NCBI RefSeq assembly: GCF_009857815.1
Contig: NZ_WVVW01000001.1
Span: forward strand, 124,001-188,000
Direction: 5' to 3'
Source of the DNA: Pseudomaricurvus sp. HS19
GTDB lineage: Bacteria > Pseudomonadota > Gammaproteobacteria > Pseudomonadales > Cellvibrionaceae
DNA: 64,000 nt
Shown: positions 35,255 through 45,471 of the stretch, piece after piece
Numbering within the stretch: the stretch's first letter is position 1
Layout of the letters: each line of letters begins with the position of its first letter
Translations under genes and position numbers: made by a program
The notes under the pieces: model-generated
What the model saw: only the letters and a program-made list of their open reading frames with translations
Databases searched by the model: none
What the model was told of the DNA's origin: nothing

Positions 35255-35777
35255 GGCGGCCTCCACTGACGGGAACAGCAGCGGGCGCGCGGTGGTGGCG
35301 GATCCAGTGGGCGGCAAACTGCCGGGCGCGGGACATATCTTCAGCCCCGGCGGCGCGGTAGAGGTTGTCGCCAAAGCAGTCGCTGCCGTCGCAGGCGTTA
35401 TGGCCCAGGGTCTGTTGCAGGAATTCGCTCCAGGCCTGGCCGTGCAGTTGCGCCACCGGCTGCTGCGGACAGGCGTGCAGTGCGGTGCGTTTCAGCAGTT
35501 GATTGATGGCCTGCAATTGCTGTGCATCCGCGCCGGTGGTGCTGTACTCCTGCAACAGTTGCAGGGCCCGGCGGCGATAGGCGTTGCGACGGCGCCATTG
35601 CCACCACCACAGCACCGCGGCAATGGTAGCCAGTGCCAGCAGTGCAGCCAGCAACCACCAGCCCCAGGCGGGTGCGGCCGAGACCGGGTCGGGCAGGTGG
35701 ATATCCCGCAACGACGCCAGCGGATCAACGGGGAGAGCGGCAGGCGGGTTGCTCCCTGGACTGGTCAGCGACGACAT
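35247..35777 (-). CDS. DUF4381 membrane protein of the Bat operon
   Basis: A 176-residue protein with one TM (WGWWLLAALLALATIAAVLW) after a short N-terminal segment, then a basic cytoplasmic domain. DUF4381 proteins are regularly encoded between DUF58 and batA in such operons. Its start overlaps the DUF58 stop by 13 bp, and its end overlaps the batA start. The molecular role is not known. It is probably a scaffold of the VWA complex. Confidence 0.85.
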   Translation of the reverse strand: MSSLTSPGSNPPAALPVDPLASLRDIHLPDPVSAAPAWGWWLLAALLALATIAAVLWWWQWRRRNAYRRRALQLLQEYSTTGADAQQLQAINQLLKRTALHACPQQPVAQLHGQAWSEFLQQTLGHNACDGSDCFGDNLYRAAGAEDMSRARQFAAHWIRHHRAPAAVPVSGGRHA

Positions 35778-36724
35778 GGGCGTTTACCGAACAGTGGCAG
35801 CAGTTGCGCGAGCGGACTCTGCGCGGTGGTGAGGGGCAGGAGCCAGGCGCCGGCTTCGCTGGCCGCCTGTTGCAGGCGGCTCTGGCGCTGCAGGAAATCC
35901 TGGTGGAACTGGCCGGCAAGGTTGGCATCGGCGGTGTTGAGCGCACGACGCTCCATGCCATTGGTGACCGTCAGGGTCATCGCTTGCGGCAGTTGCTGCT
36001 CCAGCGGATCGGTGACCCACAACAGCGAGACATCGGCGTGCCGTCCCAGCTGGTGCAGCTGTTCCGTGCAGGCGTCATTCCACCCCTGCAGATCGCTGAT
36101 GATCATCACCGCGCTGCCGGGCTTGCTGATGCGGCGCAAATCTGCCAGTCGTTGCTGCAGGGGTACGGCATCGGGCTGGCTCAGCGGTGACTGCAATTCG
36201 CTGTTGAACTGCTGGATTACCTGCAGCAGCGTCAGCAGGGTGTGGCGGCTGCGCTTGGGACGAATGTCGCGCTCGCTGCGATCGTTGAAAATGAGGCCGC
36301 CGACGCGATCGTTCTGGGCCAGTGCTGCCCACCCCAGTAATACCGCGGTGTGCGCGGCCAGTACCGATTTGAAGCAGTGGCGACTGCCAAAAAACATGCT
36401 GCTGCCCTGATCCAGCATCAGCATCACCGGGCGCTCGCGTTCTTCGCGATAGAGCTTGGTGTGGGCGACCTGGGTGCGGGCGGTAACGCGCCAGTCGATG
36501 CTGCGGATATCGTCACCGGCCTGGTACAGGCGCACCTCCTCGAACTCCATGCCGCGACCGCGGAAACGGGTGCGGGCCGAACCGGCCTGGGTGGACTGAC
36601 TGCGGCGGCGGGGAGTGAGCTGCAGTTCACGGGCGGCAAAACGCAGCGCCAGCAACTGGTCGAGCTGCGTATAGGCGCCCTCAACCGGCTGGAAGTAGCT
36701 GTCGTATTGCGCTGCCGAACTCAT
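35765..36724 (-). CDS. DUF58 domain protein (VWA-like)
   Basis: A 319-residue soluble protein. It contains the DUF58 core GRGMEFEEVRLYQAGDDIRS, then IDWRVTARTQ, and the VWA-like LMLDQGSSM. It partners the MoxR ATPase in family operons. The start at ATG 36724 overlaps the moxR stop by 1 bp, so the two are translationally coupled. Confidence 0.9.
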   Translation of the reverse strand: MSSAAQYDSYFQPVEGAYTQLDQLLALRFAARELQLTPRRRSQSTQAGSARTRFRGRGMEFEEVRLYQAGDDIRSIDWRVTARTQVAHTKLYREERERPVMLMLDQGSSMFFGSRHCFKSVLAAHTAVLLGWAALAQNDRVGGLIFNDRSERDIRPKRSRHTLLTLLQVIQQFNSELQSPLSQPDAVPLQQRLADLRRISKPGSAVMIISDLQGWNDACTEQLHQLGRHADVSLLWVTDPLEQQLPQAMTLTVTNGMERRALNTADANLAGQFHQDFLQRQSRLQQAASEAGAWLLPLTTAQSPLAQLLPLFGKRPCRR

Positions 36725-37695
36725 CAGGCCACAGGCACCTGGCGAATCAACTCGGCGATCACCGCGTCGCGATCAACACCGGCGGCTTCGGCTTCAAAAC
36801 TCAGCAGCAGGCGGTGGCGGAAGACGTCCGGCAGGATGGCCTGCACGTCGCCGGGGCTGACAAAATCCTGCCCCCGCAGCCAGGCGTGGGCGCGGGCGCA
36901 GCGATCCAGGGCAATGGTGCCCCGGGGACTGACACCGAACTCGATCCAGCGCGCCAGCTCCTCGCTGTAGTCCCCCGGCCAGCGGGTGGCGAGGGTGAGG
37001 TTGACGATGTACTCCTCGACGCTGTCGGCCATGTGCAGCGCCAGGATCTCTTCGCGCATGGCAAACAGCAGCTGCTGGGTGATCGGCACAGGTGGCTCGA
37101 CGGGTTTGTGGGCTGCTTCGTTGCGGGCCAGGCGCAGGATCTCGCGTTCGGCGGCGGCATCGGGGTAGGCGACTGTAACGTGCATCAGGAAGCGGTCCAG
37201 CTGGGCCTCCGGCAACGGGTAGGTTCCCTCCTGCTCGATGGGGTTCTGGGTGGCCATCACCAGGAACAGTTCCGGCAGCGGGTAGGTGTGGCGCCCCACA
37301 CTCACCTGACGCTCCGCCATGGCCTCCAGCAGTGCTGACTGCACCTTGGCGGGAGCGCGGTTGATCTCGTCCGCCAGCACCAGGTTGTGGAAGATCGGAC
37401 CCTGCTGGAAATCGAAGCTGGCGGTCTCCGGGCGGTAGATATCGGTTCCGGTGACGTCCGAGGGCAGCAGGTCGGGGGTGAACTGGATGCGGTGGAAATT
37501 CCCTTCAATGCCGTCGGCGAGGGTTTTGATAGCCTTGGTCTTGGCCAGTCCCGGCGCGCCCTCCACCAGCAGGTGGCCGTCGGCCAGCAGGGCAATTAAC
37601 AGGCGTTCAACCAGTTGGGTCTGGCCCACGATCTGGGATTCCAGCCAGCGTTGTAATTCGGCCAGCGCGCTTTGATTATTCATGCGAGAACTCAT
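36724..37695 (-). CDS. moxR: MoxR-family AAA+ ATPase
   Basis: A 323-residue AAA+ protein, first gene of the Bat operon. Walker A is GAPGLAKTK, Walker B is LVLADEINRAPAK, and sensor 1 is FLVMATQNPIEQEGTYPLPE. MoxR ATPases act as chaperones that load metals or remodel VWA-protein complexes. Possible starts are ATG 37695 and ATG 37683; the longer frame to 37770 is unlikely. The operon promoter should lie in the 37696-37926 gap, which also serves the divergent glutamate dehydrogenase. Confidence 0.92.
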   Translation of the reverse strand: MSSRMNNQSALAELQRWLESQIVGQTQLVERLLIALLADGHLLVEGAPGLAKTKAIKTLADGIEGNFHRIQFTPDLLPSDVTGTDIYRPETASFDFQQGPIFHNLVLADEINRAPAKVQSALLEAMAERQVSVGRHTYPLPELFLVMATQNPIEQEGTYPLPEAQLDRFLMHVTVAYPDAAAEREILRLARNEAAHKPVEPPVPITQQLLFAMREEILALHMADSVEEYIVNLTLATRWPGDYSEELARWIEFGVSPRGTIALDRCARAHAWLRGQDFVSPGDVQAILPDVFRHRLLLSFEAEAAGVDRDAVIAELIRQVPVA

Positions 37696-37926
37696 TTCTC
37701 TGTTGTTGCCAGGGTAAAAGTCGGCCTGGTAAAAAACGGGAAATTCTACCGCCTGCACAAGGCTTGGCAAGTGGACCCGGCAATAGACCGGTATGTGGCA
37801 CGCAAGTTCCTGTAAGTATCCCTATCCAAATCCGTTTCCGGTCCCTGTCACACGCACGTTGATACAGGTTTGATAGGCTATGCTGAATTTGGCGGCCAGT
37901 GGTTGGCGCAGCAAGAGGAAGGGAAT

Positions 37927-40900
37927 GTGAATATCAGCATGGTGACGGCTGACAGCAGAGAGACGTTTTTTCAGCAGCTGGGCGACTTTATAGACCAGCG
38001 CAGGCCGGCGGTGGACAGCGACAGCCTCAAGCACCTGGCGCACTACTGTTACCTGCGGACGAGCCTGGAGGAGCTGGACGGGCGCGCTATCAGTGACATA
38101 TTTGGCAGGGTGTTTGGCTGCTGGAACTTTATTCAGCAACTGGAGGCTGGCGGCGCGGCGCGGGTGCAGGTGTTTAACCCCAGCCTCGACGAGGATGGAT
38201 GGCTCTGCCCGCACACGGTGGTGGCGGTGCTGCAGCGGGATATGCCGTTCCTGGTGGACTCCGTGCGTATGGAGGTGAGTCGCCGCAATATCACCATTCA
38301 CGAGATTGCCAGCACCCAGCTTACCGTCTGTCGGGATGAGCAGGGGCAGTTGCTGGAGCTGGCACCCGTCGGCAGCAAGCCCGCCAACAGCAAAAAACGC
38401 CAGTACCAGCATGAAGCGCTGATCTACCTGGAGATTAACCTGCACACCGATGAATCTGCCATGCATGAGCTGGCGGAGTCCCTGCGTTCGGTGCTGACGG
38501 ATGTGGAGTTGGTGGTCTCAGATTACCAGCACCAGTTGCAGCGGGTCGCGGAGTGCCGGGGTAACCTGCAACAGATTACCGATGACAGTTTGCTGGCGTG
38601 TGCCAAAGAGGTGGATGCCTTGCTGAAGTGGATGGCCGATGGCTGTTTCACCTTCCTCGGTTATGCCGAGTACAGTTTTTGTGGTGAGGGCGATGCCCGC
38701 TACCTGCGTGAAGAACCGGGCCGGCGACTGGGGCTGTTCCGTCAGCATGGCTCGGTGGCGCCCGAGGTACCTGTATCCGGGTTTAATGAGGGCATGGCGC
38801 GTTTCCACAGTGGTGAGCAGCTGGTCTCCTTCACCAAATCCGCTGTGCGATCGCGGGTACACCGCCACGCCTATTCAGATTACGTAGTGGTGAAACGCTT
38901 TGATGATGAGGGCCGTGTCTGTGGCGAATCCCGCTTTATGGGTCTCTATACCTCGCCGGTGTATACGCTGTCACCGTCACAGATTCCCATGTTGCGGCAA
39001 AAGGTGGCGGGTGTGCTGGAGCGCTCCGGGCTCAACCCTGTGTCCCACGACGGCAAGGCGCTGAAGCAGATCCTGGAAACCTTCCCCCGCGATGAACTGT
39101 TCCAGAGCAGTGACGAAGAGTTGTTCGCCACGGTCATGGGGGTGGCCGGTATCAAGGAGCGGCCACTGGTGCGCCTGTTTATGCGGCGCGATCCCTACGG
39201 CAAGTTTGTCAGTGCGCTGGTGTATGTGCCGCGGGATGATTTCAGTACCCAGATCCGCGTGCATATCCAGAACCTGATCGGCAGTGCGATCAACGCCTGT
39301 GAGCACGAATTCAACACCTACTTTTCGGAATCGGTACTGGCGCGGGCGCACCTGGTGTTCCGGGTGAACCCAGGTGAGTCACATCTTATTGATGTGCCAC
39401 GGCTGGAGCGGCAGATTGTGGATATTACCCGCTCCTGGGATGACCGCCTCTACGACAGCCTCTGCGAGTATCACGGTGAAGAGCGGGGCGCGCGCCTCTA
39501 CGATCGCTTCTGTGAAGCCTTTCCGGTCAGCTACAAAGCCAGCTTTGAAGCCCGCGCCGCGGTGCAGGATATCGACACCATTGTCACCCTGCAGGAGACC
39601 ACCGATCTGGCCATGAGCTTTTATCAGGCGGTAGGGGCGGGACGCCAGAGCATGCGCTTCAAGGTATTTCACCTGGACGCGTTGCTGGAGTTGTCCGATG
39701 CTATTCCTGTGTTGGAGAACCTGGGGTTGCGGGTGATTGGTGAACACCCTTATCGCCTGCAGCTGAGCGAAGGCCACTGCGTCTGGATACAGGATTTCGA
39801 CCTGCGTTTTGATCTTAACGTTGAGGTGGATGTGCACTCGGTGCGCAGTAATTTTCAGGAGGCGTTCGCCGCCATCTGGAACCGCCGTACGGTCAGCGAT
39901 CCCTTCAATAGGCTGGTGCTGGGTGCGCGACTGGACTGGCGCGAGGTGTCGGTGCTGCGGGCCTACGCCGCCTACATGAAGCAGACACTGTTCAACTTCG
40001 GTCACTCCTACGTAGCCCACACCCTGGCCAATCACCTGGATATCACCCGCAACCTGGTGGCCTTGTTCAAGTCGATGTTCGATCCAAGGGTGCACAAGGG
40101 CAGCGGCAAGGACAGTGAGCGTATTGAGCGCCTGAAACAAAAGGTGATTGAAGGTCTGGATCGGGTGGATAACCTCAATGAGGATCGTATTATCCGTCGC
40201 TACCTGGAGCTGATCAGTGGCACGCTGCGCACCAACTTTTTTCAGGTGACTGCGGGGGGCGAGTCGAAGGATTACATCTCCATCAAGTTCAGCCCGCGGG
40301 ATATTCCCAATATCCCCGAGCCCCGCCCCATGTACGAAATCTTTGTCTACTCGCCGCGCATGGAGGGGGTGCACCTGCGTGGCGGCCCGGTGGCCCGGGG
40401 CGGCCTGCGCTGGTCTGACCGCCTGCAGGATTACCGTACCGAGGTGCTGGGTCTGGTGAAGGCGCAGCAGGTAAAAAATGCCGTGATCGTGCCCAGCGGC
40501 GCCAAGGGTGGCTTTGTGGCCAAGCAGTTGCCCGCCGCCACGGACCGGGAGGCCTGGCTGAAAGAGGGCATCGCCTGCTACCAGATCTTTATTCGCGGGC
40601 TGCTGGATATTACCGACAACATCATCGACGGCCAGGTCAGGGCGCCGGAAAACGTGGTGCGCGTGGATGGCGATGACCCCTACCTGGTGGTGGCGGCAGA
40701 CAAGGGTACCGCTACCTTTTCCGATATCGCCAACACCATCTCCGCCGAGTATCACCACTGGCTGGGTGACGCCTTTGCCTCCGGTGGCAGCCAGGGTTAT
40801 GACCACAAGGGTATGGGCATCACCGCCCGCGGTGCCTGGGTCTCGGTGCGGCGCCACTTCAAGGAGCTGGGGCTGGATGTACAGCAACAGGATTTCACCG

Positions 40901-42846
40901 TGGTGGGTATCGGCGATATGGCCGGCGATGTGTTCGGCAACGGCATGTTGATGTCGGAGCACATCTGCCTGACCGCCGCATTTAACCACCTGCACATCTT
41001 TGTCGACCCCAACCCCGACAGCGCCCGCAGTTTTACTGAGCGTATGCGCCTGTTCCAGACATCGGGTACCAACTGGAACGATTATGACCAAAGCCTGATC
41101 TCTGCCGGTGGTGGCGTATTCTCCCGCGCTGCCAAGTCGATCACTCTGACGCCGGAGATGAAAGCGCGATTCGATATCGCGGCCGACAAGCTCACGCCCA
41201 CCGAGCTGATCCACGCGCTGTTGCAGGCGCCGGTGGACCTGATCTGGAATGGCGGCATTGGCACCTATGTCAAAGGCAGCCAGGAGAATCACGCCGATGT
41301 CGGCGACAAGGCCAACGATAGCCTCAGGGTGGACGGACGGGAATTGCGCTGCCGGGTGTTTGGCGAGGGCGGCAACCTGGGCATGACCCAGCGTGGTCGT
41401 ATCGAGTTTTGTCTCAATGGCGGTGCCTGTAACACCGACTTTATCGACAACGCCGCCGGTGTGGATTGTTCCGACCACGAGGTAAATATCAAGATCCTGC
41501 TGGATGGGGTGGTCAGCAACGGCGACCTGACCGCCAAGCAGCGCAACCAGCTGTTGGTGGAGATGACCGACAGTGTTGCCGGGTTGGTGCTGAGTAACAA
41601 CTACAAACAGACCCAGGCCATCTCGCTGGCGGAATATCAGGCGGCCACCCGCGTGAACGAATACCGCCGCTTTATCAGCACCATGGTGGACAGTGGCCAC
41701 CTGAACCGGCAACTGGAGTATCTGCCGGAAGACGAGGAGATCCTGGAGCGCCAGCAGCAGGGCAAATCCCTCACCCGCCCGGAGCTGTCGGTGCTGATCT
41801 CCTACGCCAAGGTACAGCTCAAGGAAGCATTGGCCACTGACGCCCTGGTGAACGATCCCTATATGGTGCGGGCGGTAGAGAGCGCGTTTCCCGCACAGTT
41901 ACAGGAGCGTTTCCGCGAGCAGCTCTACAACCACCGGCTGCGCAAGGAGATTGTCGCCACCCAGCTGGCCAACGACATGATCAACCACATGGGTATCACC
42001 TTTGCCCAGCGGCTGAGGGAGTCCACCGGCGCCAACATGGTCGAGGTGGCCAAGGCCTATGTCACCGCCCGGGATATCTCCAACATGCCCGAGTTTTTTG
42101 CCAGTGTGGAGGCGCTTGATTATCAGGTGGAGTCCGGTACCCAGAACCTGATCATGTCCCGCAGTATGCGTCGTATGCGCCGCACCACACGCTGGTTTTT
42201 GCGCAACCGACGCGGTCATCTCTCGCCACAGGTGGAGGTGGACTCCTTTGCAGAAGCCGTGCGCGACCTGAATGAAAAGCTGCCACAGATTATTTGCGGT
42301 GTACCCAGGGACGAGTGGCAGCGCAACATGGACGAGCTGATGGCGCAGAATATTCCGGAGCCTATTGCGTCGCGGGCTTCGCTGCCGGTCACCATCTACT
42401 CGTCGCTTTACATGGTGGATGCCGCCCGCACCGCCGGGGTGGAGCCGGAGCTGGTGGCGCGGGTCTATTTCGCCATGAGCGACGCCCTGGGACTGGCGTG
42501 GTTTGCGCTGCAGGTGTCAGAGGTGAAAGTGGAGAACTACTGGCAGGCGATGGCCAGGGAAGCTTTTATGGATGATCTGGAGTCGCAGATGCGGGCGCTC
42601 GCCATCGCCATCATTCGTCTTGGTGGCCCGGAGATGGACATTATGGCAACCGTGCAGCGCTGGATGGATCAGCACCAGCTGCTGGTGGGACGCTGGCGCA
42701 GCATGGTGAATGAGCTGCAGGGTGCGGCGGGCTCCGACTACGCCATGTTTGCGGTGGCGCTGCGGGAGTTACTGGACCTGGCGCAGGCCAGTCAGCACTG
42801 TGTCTCGCTGGACGATGACAGTGACCTCTGCCTGCTGGGCGGCTGA
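37927..42846 (+). CDS. gdhB: NAD-specific glutamate dehydrogenase, large (180-kDa) type
   Basis: A 1639-residue enzyme. I chose GTG 37927 because GAGGA lies seven bases upstream and MNISMV follows; a longer TTG frame from 37870 adds 19 residues. The long N-terminal regulatory region has ACT-like parts. The catalytic core includes HLRGGPVARGGLRWSDRLQD, VPSGAKGGFV and VGIGDMAGDVFGNGML. It deaminates L-glutamate to 2-oxoglutarate with NAD, mainly for amino-acid catabolism. It is monocistronic and convergent with the cyclase gene. Confidence 0.93.
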   Translation: MNISMVTADSRETFFQQLGDFIDQRRPAVDSDSLKHLAHYCYLRTSLEELDGRAISDIFGRVFGCWNFIQQLEAGGAARVQVFNPSLDEDGWLCPHTVVAVLQRDMPFLVDSVRMEVSRRNITIHEIASTQLTVCRDEQGQLLELAPVGSKPANSKKRQYQHEALIYLEINLHTDESAMHELAESLRSVLTDVELVVSDYQHQLQRVAECRGNLQQITDDSLLACAKEVDALLKWMADGCFTFLGYAEYSFCGEGDARYLREEPGRRLGLFRQHGSVAPEVPVSGFNEGMARFHSGEQLVSFTKSAVRSRVHRHAYSDYVVVKRFDDEGRVCGESRFMGLYTSPVYTLSPSQIPMLRQKVAGVLERSGLNPVSHDGKALKQILETFPRDELFQSSDEELFATVMGVAGIKERPLVRLFMRRDPYGKFVSALVYVPRDDFSTQIRVHIQNLIGSAINACEHEFNTYFSESVLARAHLVFRVNPGESHLIDVPRLERQIVDITRSWDDRLYDSLCEYHGEERGARLYDRFCEAFPVSYKASFEARAAVQDIDTIVTLQETTDLAMSFYQAVGAGRQSMRFKVFHLDALLELSDAIPVLENLGLRVIGEHPYRLQLSEGHCVWIQDFDLRFDLNVEVDVHSVRSNFQEAFAAIWNRRTVSDPFNRLVLGARLDWREVSVLRAYAAYMKQTLFNFGHSYVAHTLANHLDITRNLVALFKSMFDPRVHKGSGKDSERIERLKQKVIEGLDRVDNLNEDRIIRRYLELISGTLRTNFFQVTAGGESKDYISIKFSPRDIPNIPEPRPMYEIFVYSPRMEGVHLRGGPVARGGLRWSDRLQDYRTEVLGLVKAQQVKNAVIVPSGAKGGFVAKQLPAATDREAWLKEGIACYQIFIRGLLDITDNIIDGQVRAPENVVRVDGDDPYLVVAADKGTATFSDIANTISAEYHHWLGDAFASGGSQGYDHKGMGITARGAWVSVRRHFKELGLDVQQQDFTVVGIGDMAGDVFGNGMLMSEHICLTAAFNHLHIFVDPNPDSARSFTERMRLFQTSGTNWNDYDQSLISAGGGVFSRAAKSITLTPEMKARFDIAADKLTPTELIHALLQAPVDLIWNGGIGTYVKGSQENHADVGDKANDSLRVDGRELRCRVFGEGGNLGMTQRGRIEFCLNGGACNTDFIDNAAGVDCSDHEVNIKILLDGVVSNGDLTAKQRNQLLVEMTDSVAGLVLSNNYKQTQAISLAEYQAATRVNEYRRFISTMVDSGHLNRQLEYLPEDEEILERQQQGKSLTRPELSVLISYAKVQLKEALATDALVNDPYMVRAVESAFPAQLQERFREQLYNHRLRKEIVATQLANDMINHMGITFAQRLRESTGANMVEVAKAYVTARDISNMPEFFASVEALDYQVESGTQNLIMSRSMRRMRRTTRWFLRNRRGHLSPQVEVDSFAEAVRDLNEKLPQIICGVPRDEWQRNMDELMAQNIPEPIASRASLPVTIYSSLYMVDAARTAGVEPELVARVYFAMSDALGLAWFALQVSEVKVENYWQAMAREAFMDDLESQMRALAIAIIRLGGPEMDIMATVQRWMDQHQLLVGRWRSMVNELQGAAGSDYAMFAVALRELLDLAQASQHCVSLDDDSDLCLLGG

Positions 42847-42886
42847 GTAACTTAACTTAAGCAACAGCCGCCCGTGAGCGCAGGGA

Positions 42887-43855
42887 TCAGGCGCCGGACT
42901 GGCCCTGGTTGTCGTGCTGGCGGCGGGGGCCGGCGTACTCCACCCGGTTGCGGCCATTCTGCTTGGCCAGGTAGAGCATTTTATCGGCGGCACTGAAGAG
43001 GCTGTCGGCGTCGGTGTGGTCGTTGGGAATCATGGTGGCCAGACCGGCGCTGATGGTAATCACGTCCGCGGTGGCGGAAGCGGCGTGGGGAACGCGCAGC
43101 TCTTTCACCAGCTGACAGCACTTCTGCGCCAGTGCCAGGGCGGCATCGCGATCGGTGTTGGGCAGCATCAGCACAAACTCCTCACCACCGTAACGGGCCA
43201 GCAGGTCGGAAGAGCGTTTGGAGACGCCGTTGAGTGCCTCGGCCACCTGCCGCAGGCAGCGATCACCGGCAACGTGGCCGTAGTGATCGTTAAACTGCTT
43301 GAAGTGATCCACATCCATAATGACCAGTGACACCGGCGTCTGGTTGCGCAGGGCACGGTGCCATTCGGCGTCCATGGCCTTGTCGTACTGGCGGCGGTTG
43401 GCGATGCTGGTGAGGGCGTCGTGGAAGGAGAGGGATTCCAGCTGCTGGTTGAGGTTGCGCAGCACGTCCTCCATCTTCTTACGTTCGGAAATATCAAAGA
43501 TAAAGCCCACCAGGGCTTTGGTTTTGCCGTTTTCCCGCAGCACATGCACCACGTCCCGCACCCACACGTAGCCGCCGTCGGCGGTCAGGGCGCGGTAGTC
43601 GGCCTCGTGGTCAATACCGTGTTCGGACTGGGTGATGCAGAGATTGGCGGTATCGGCGCGCTCGTCCGGATGGATACGGTCAATCCAGTCCTGGGCGGTG
43701 GCCCAGCTCTCCCGGGGCCAGCCCAGCAGCTTTTCGATCTGTGGACCAATGTACTCAAACTGCTTGGTCTCCCAATTGATCTGCCAGGGGATGGCCTTGG
43801 TGGATTCCAGCAGGATTTTGTAGGGGTTGTCCTTGTCGATATCGTCGTAGCTCAC
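42887..43855 (-). CDS. PAS-GGDEF diguanylate cyclase
   Basis: A 322-residue soluble protein. A PAS domain (about 10-135) ends in GFIFDISERKKMEDV, and the GGDEF domain follows with active GGEEF (RYGGEEF). RSSD lies five residues upstream, matching the RxxD inhibitory I-site, so c-di-GMP feedback is expected. It makes c-di-GMP from two GTP. I chose GTG 43855 since MSYDDIDKDNPYK begins a clean PAS N terminus with GAGG upstream. A frame to 44011 adds unlikely residues. It is convergent with gdhB. Confidence 0.9.
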   Translation of the reverse strand: MSYDDIDKDNPYKILLESTKAIPWQINWETKQFEYIGPQIEKLLGWPRESWATAQDWIDRIHPDERADTANLCITQSEHGIDHEADYRALTADGGYVWVRDVVHVLRENGKTKALVGFIFDISERKKMEDVLRNLNQQLESLSFHDALTSIANRRQYDKAMDAEWHRALRNQTPVSLVIMDVDHFKQFNDHYGHVAGDRCLRQVAEALNGVSKRSSDLLARYGGEEFVLMLPNTDRDAALALAQKCCQLVKELRVPHAASATADVITISAGLATMIPNDHTDADSLFSAADKMLYLAKQNGRNRVEYAGPRRQHDNQGQSGA

Positions 43856-44271
43856 CGGGGTGATCCTCAGGGTTTTCAGTCGGGCACGAGGCCTTGTGCC
43901 TTGGAGAGAGTGCCATAGAGAGAGTGTCAGGGTTGCCCAGCAACAGATTTGGCCACTACGAAGGCGGAAGCCCCCACAGTAAGGGCGTATTCCTCGCCAC
44001 CGCAATGTCACCGCGTGTTTCTGTCACCGGTCGGCAGCTGTCCGGCTGGTGACTTCTCAAGCTGACCGGTGACCGGGTTCATCCTTGCGGTGTGAGCCGG
44101 GTCGTTGGTCGATCCGAGTATAAAATCTGATCAGCGTTACTACAATCAGTTATAGCGATTCGGTTGTGGCGTCCCGGTGACCCCGGGTGAGCAGCCTGGC
44201 TGTCTCGCTTTAGCGCTGTGATTTCAGTATCCTTGCGGCCGTTCCCTTCCCCTGATCCCGGTGGTGTTTCC
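43856..44271. other. Divergent 416-bp gap between the cyclase and pyrD
   Basis: No gene is evident. The middle has several GGTGACC/GTCACC words (near 44013, 44070 and 44177) and an AT-rich stretch around 44120-44155 that could hold the pyrD promoter. I see no clear terminator or known operator. Confidence 0.5.
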
Positions 44272-45291
44272 ATGTATCAACTGGCCCGCAAAGCCCTCTT
44301 TTGCCTCGATGCCGAGACCTCTCACGAACTGGCGCTGGATATGCTTGGTGCCGGAGAACGGCTGGGGCTGATCAAGCCTTTCCTGCCGGCTATTCCCAAC
44401 CGCCCGGTGGAGGTGATGGGGCTGGTGTTCCCCAATCCGGTGGGTATGGCTGCAGGCCTGGATAAAAACGGCGATTACTTTAACGCGCTGGGTCAATTGG
44501 GTTTCGGTTTTGTGGAGATCGGCACCATCACTCCACGGCCACAGCCGGGTAATCCCAAACCGCGCCTGTTCCGCCTGCCGGAGCACGAAGGGATCATTAA
44601 CCGCATGGGCTTCAACAACAAAGGTGTCGCCCACATGGTGGAGCGCCTGAAGCATCGCCGGTTTGACGGCGTGCTGGGTGTCAATATCGGCAAGAATTTC
44701 GATACTCCGGTAGAGAAGGCAGCTGATGACTACTGCCTCTGTATGCAGGCTGTCTACGAGTACGCCGATTACATCACGGTGAATATCTCCTCGCCCAATA
44801 CACCGGGCCTGCGTGACCTGCAGTTTGGCGACAGCCTCAAATCGCTGCTGGGTGCGGTCAAGGAACAGCAGCTGGCCCTGCAACAGGCCCAGGGTCGCTA
44901 TGTGCCGGTGGCGGTGAAGATCGCCCCGGATATGGACCAGGTGGCTGTGGAACAGGTGGCAGAGGTGCTGTTGCAGAGCGAGCTGGACGGTGTGATCGCC
45001 ACCAATACCACCATCTCCCGTGAGGGGGTTGAGGGCAGTCGCTACGCCGCCGAAGCGGGTGGCCTGAGTGGCACCCCGGTGAGGGACAAGTCCACCGCAG
45101 TGATCCGTATGCTGGACGCCGCGCTGCAGGGCAAACTGCCCATTATCGGCGTGGGCGGGATTCTCGACGGCGAAGATGCTGCAGAGAAGATTGAGGCCGG
45201 TGCCAGCCTGGTGCAGGTCTACAGTGGCTTTATCTATCGCGGACCCGCCTTGATCAAGGAGTGCGCGGACGCGATTGCGGGTATCCGGTAA
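44272..45291 (+). CDS. pyrD: Dihydroorotate dehydrogenase (quinone), class 2
   Basis: A 339-residue flavoenzyme of de novo pyrimidine synthesis. It starts at ATG 44272; an upstream in-frame ATT-type start at 44218 is unneeded. The N-terminal helix [20 protein letters not shown] is the class 2 membrane-association element. The FMN-site blocks [20 protein letters not shown] and [14 protein letters not shown] carry the catalytic Ser of class 2. It oxidises dihydroorotate to orotate and reduces ubiquinone. It is monocistronic and convergent with rmf. Confidence 0.95.
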   Translation: MYQLARKALFCLDAETSHELALDMLGAGERLGLIKPFLPAIPNRPVEVMGLVFPNPVGMAAGLDKNGDYFNALGQLGFGFVEIGTITPRPQPGNPKPRLFRLPEHEGIINRMGFNNKGVAHMVERLKHRRFDGVLGVNIGKNFDTPVEKAADDYCLCMQAVYEYADYITVNISSPNTPGLRDLQFGDSLKSLLGAVKEQQLALQQAQGRYVPVAVKIAPDMDQVAVEQVAEVLLQSELDGVIATNTTISREGVEGSRYAAEAGGLSGTPVRDKSTAVIRMLDAALQGKLPIIGVGGILDGEDAAEKIEAGASLVQVYSGFIYRGPALIKECADAIAGIR

Positions 45292-45427
45292 ATCACAGTT
45301 GCCGGTGCCGGCTGCACGGCAGGTGATTTCGCGCAGGGAGTTGACCTGGCTGTAGTGAAGTCAATGCGACGGGTGATTTACCCTGTTGGTTGGTGTTGGA
45401 AGTGTGGTGACGGGTGTTTGGCATAAT

Positions 45428-45448
45428 GGCCCGACGTATTGTCGGGCC
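45428..45448. terminator. Hairpin between convergent pyrD and rmf
   Basis: GGCCCGAC (45428-45435) and GTCGGGCC (45441-45448) form a perfect 8-bp stem around GTATT. It lies 24 bp past the rmf stop on the minus strand. T tracts are weak both ways, so termination is probable but not certain. Confidence 0.55.
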
Positions 45449-45471
45449 TGGCTCATGAGGAAGATGTAGCG

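Noticed and set aside
35255-35374. Longer N terminus of batA
   Set aside because: It overlaps the DUF4381 gene by 120 bp and lacks family similarity. ATG 35254 gives the usual start.
39379-41712. 777-codon open frame antisense to NAD-glutamate dehydrogenase
   Set aside because: It mirrors conserved catalytic regions of gdhB and has no recognisable domains or ribosome-binding site.
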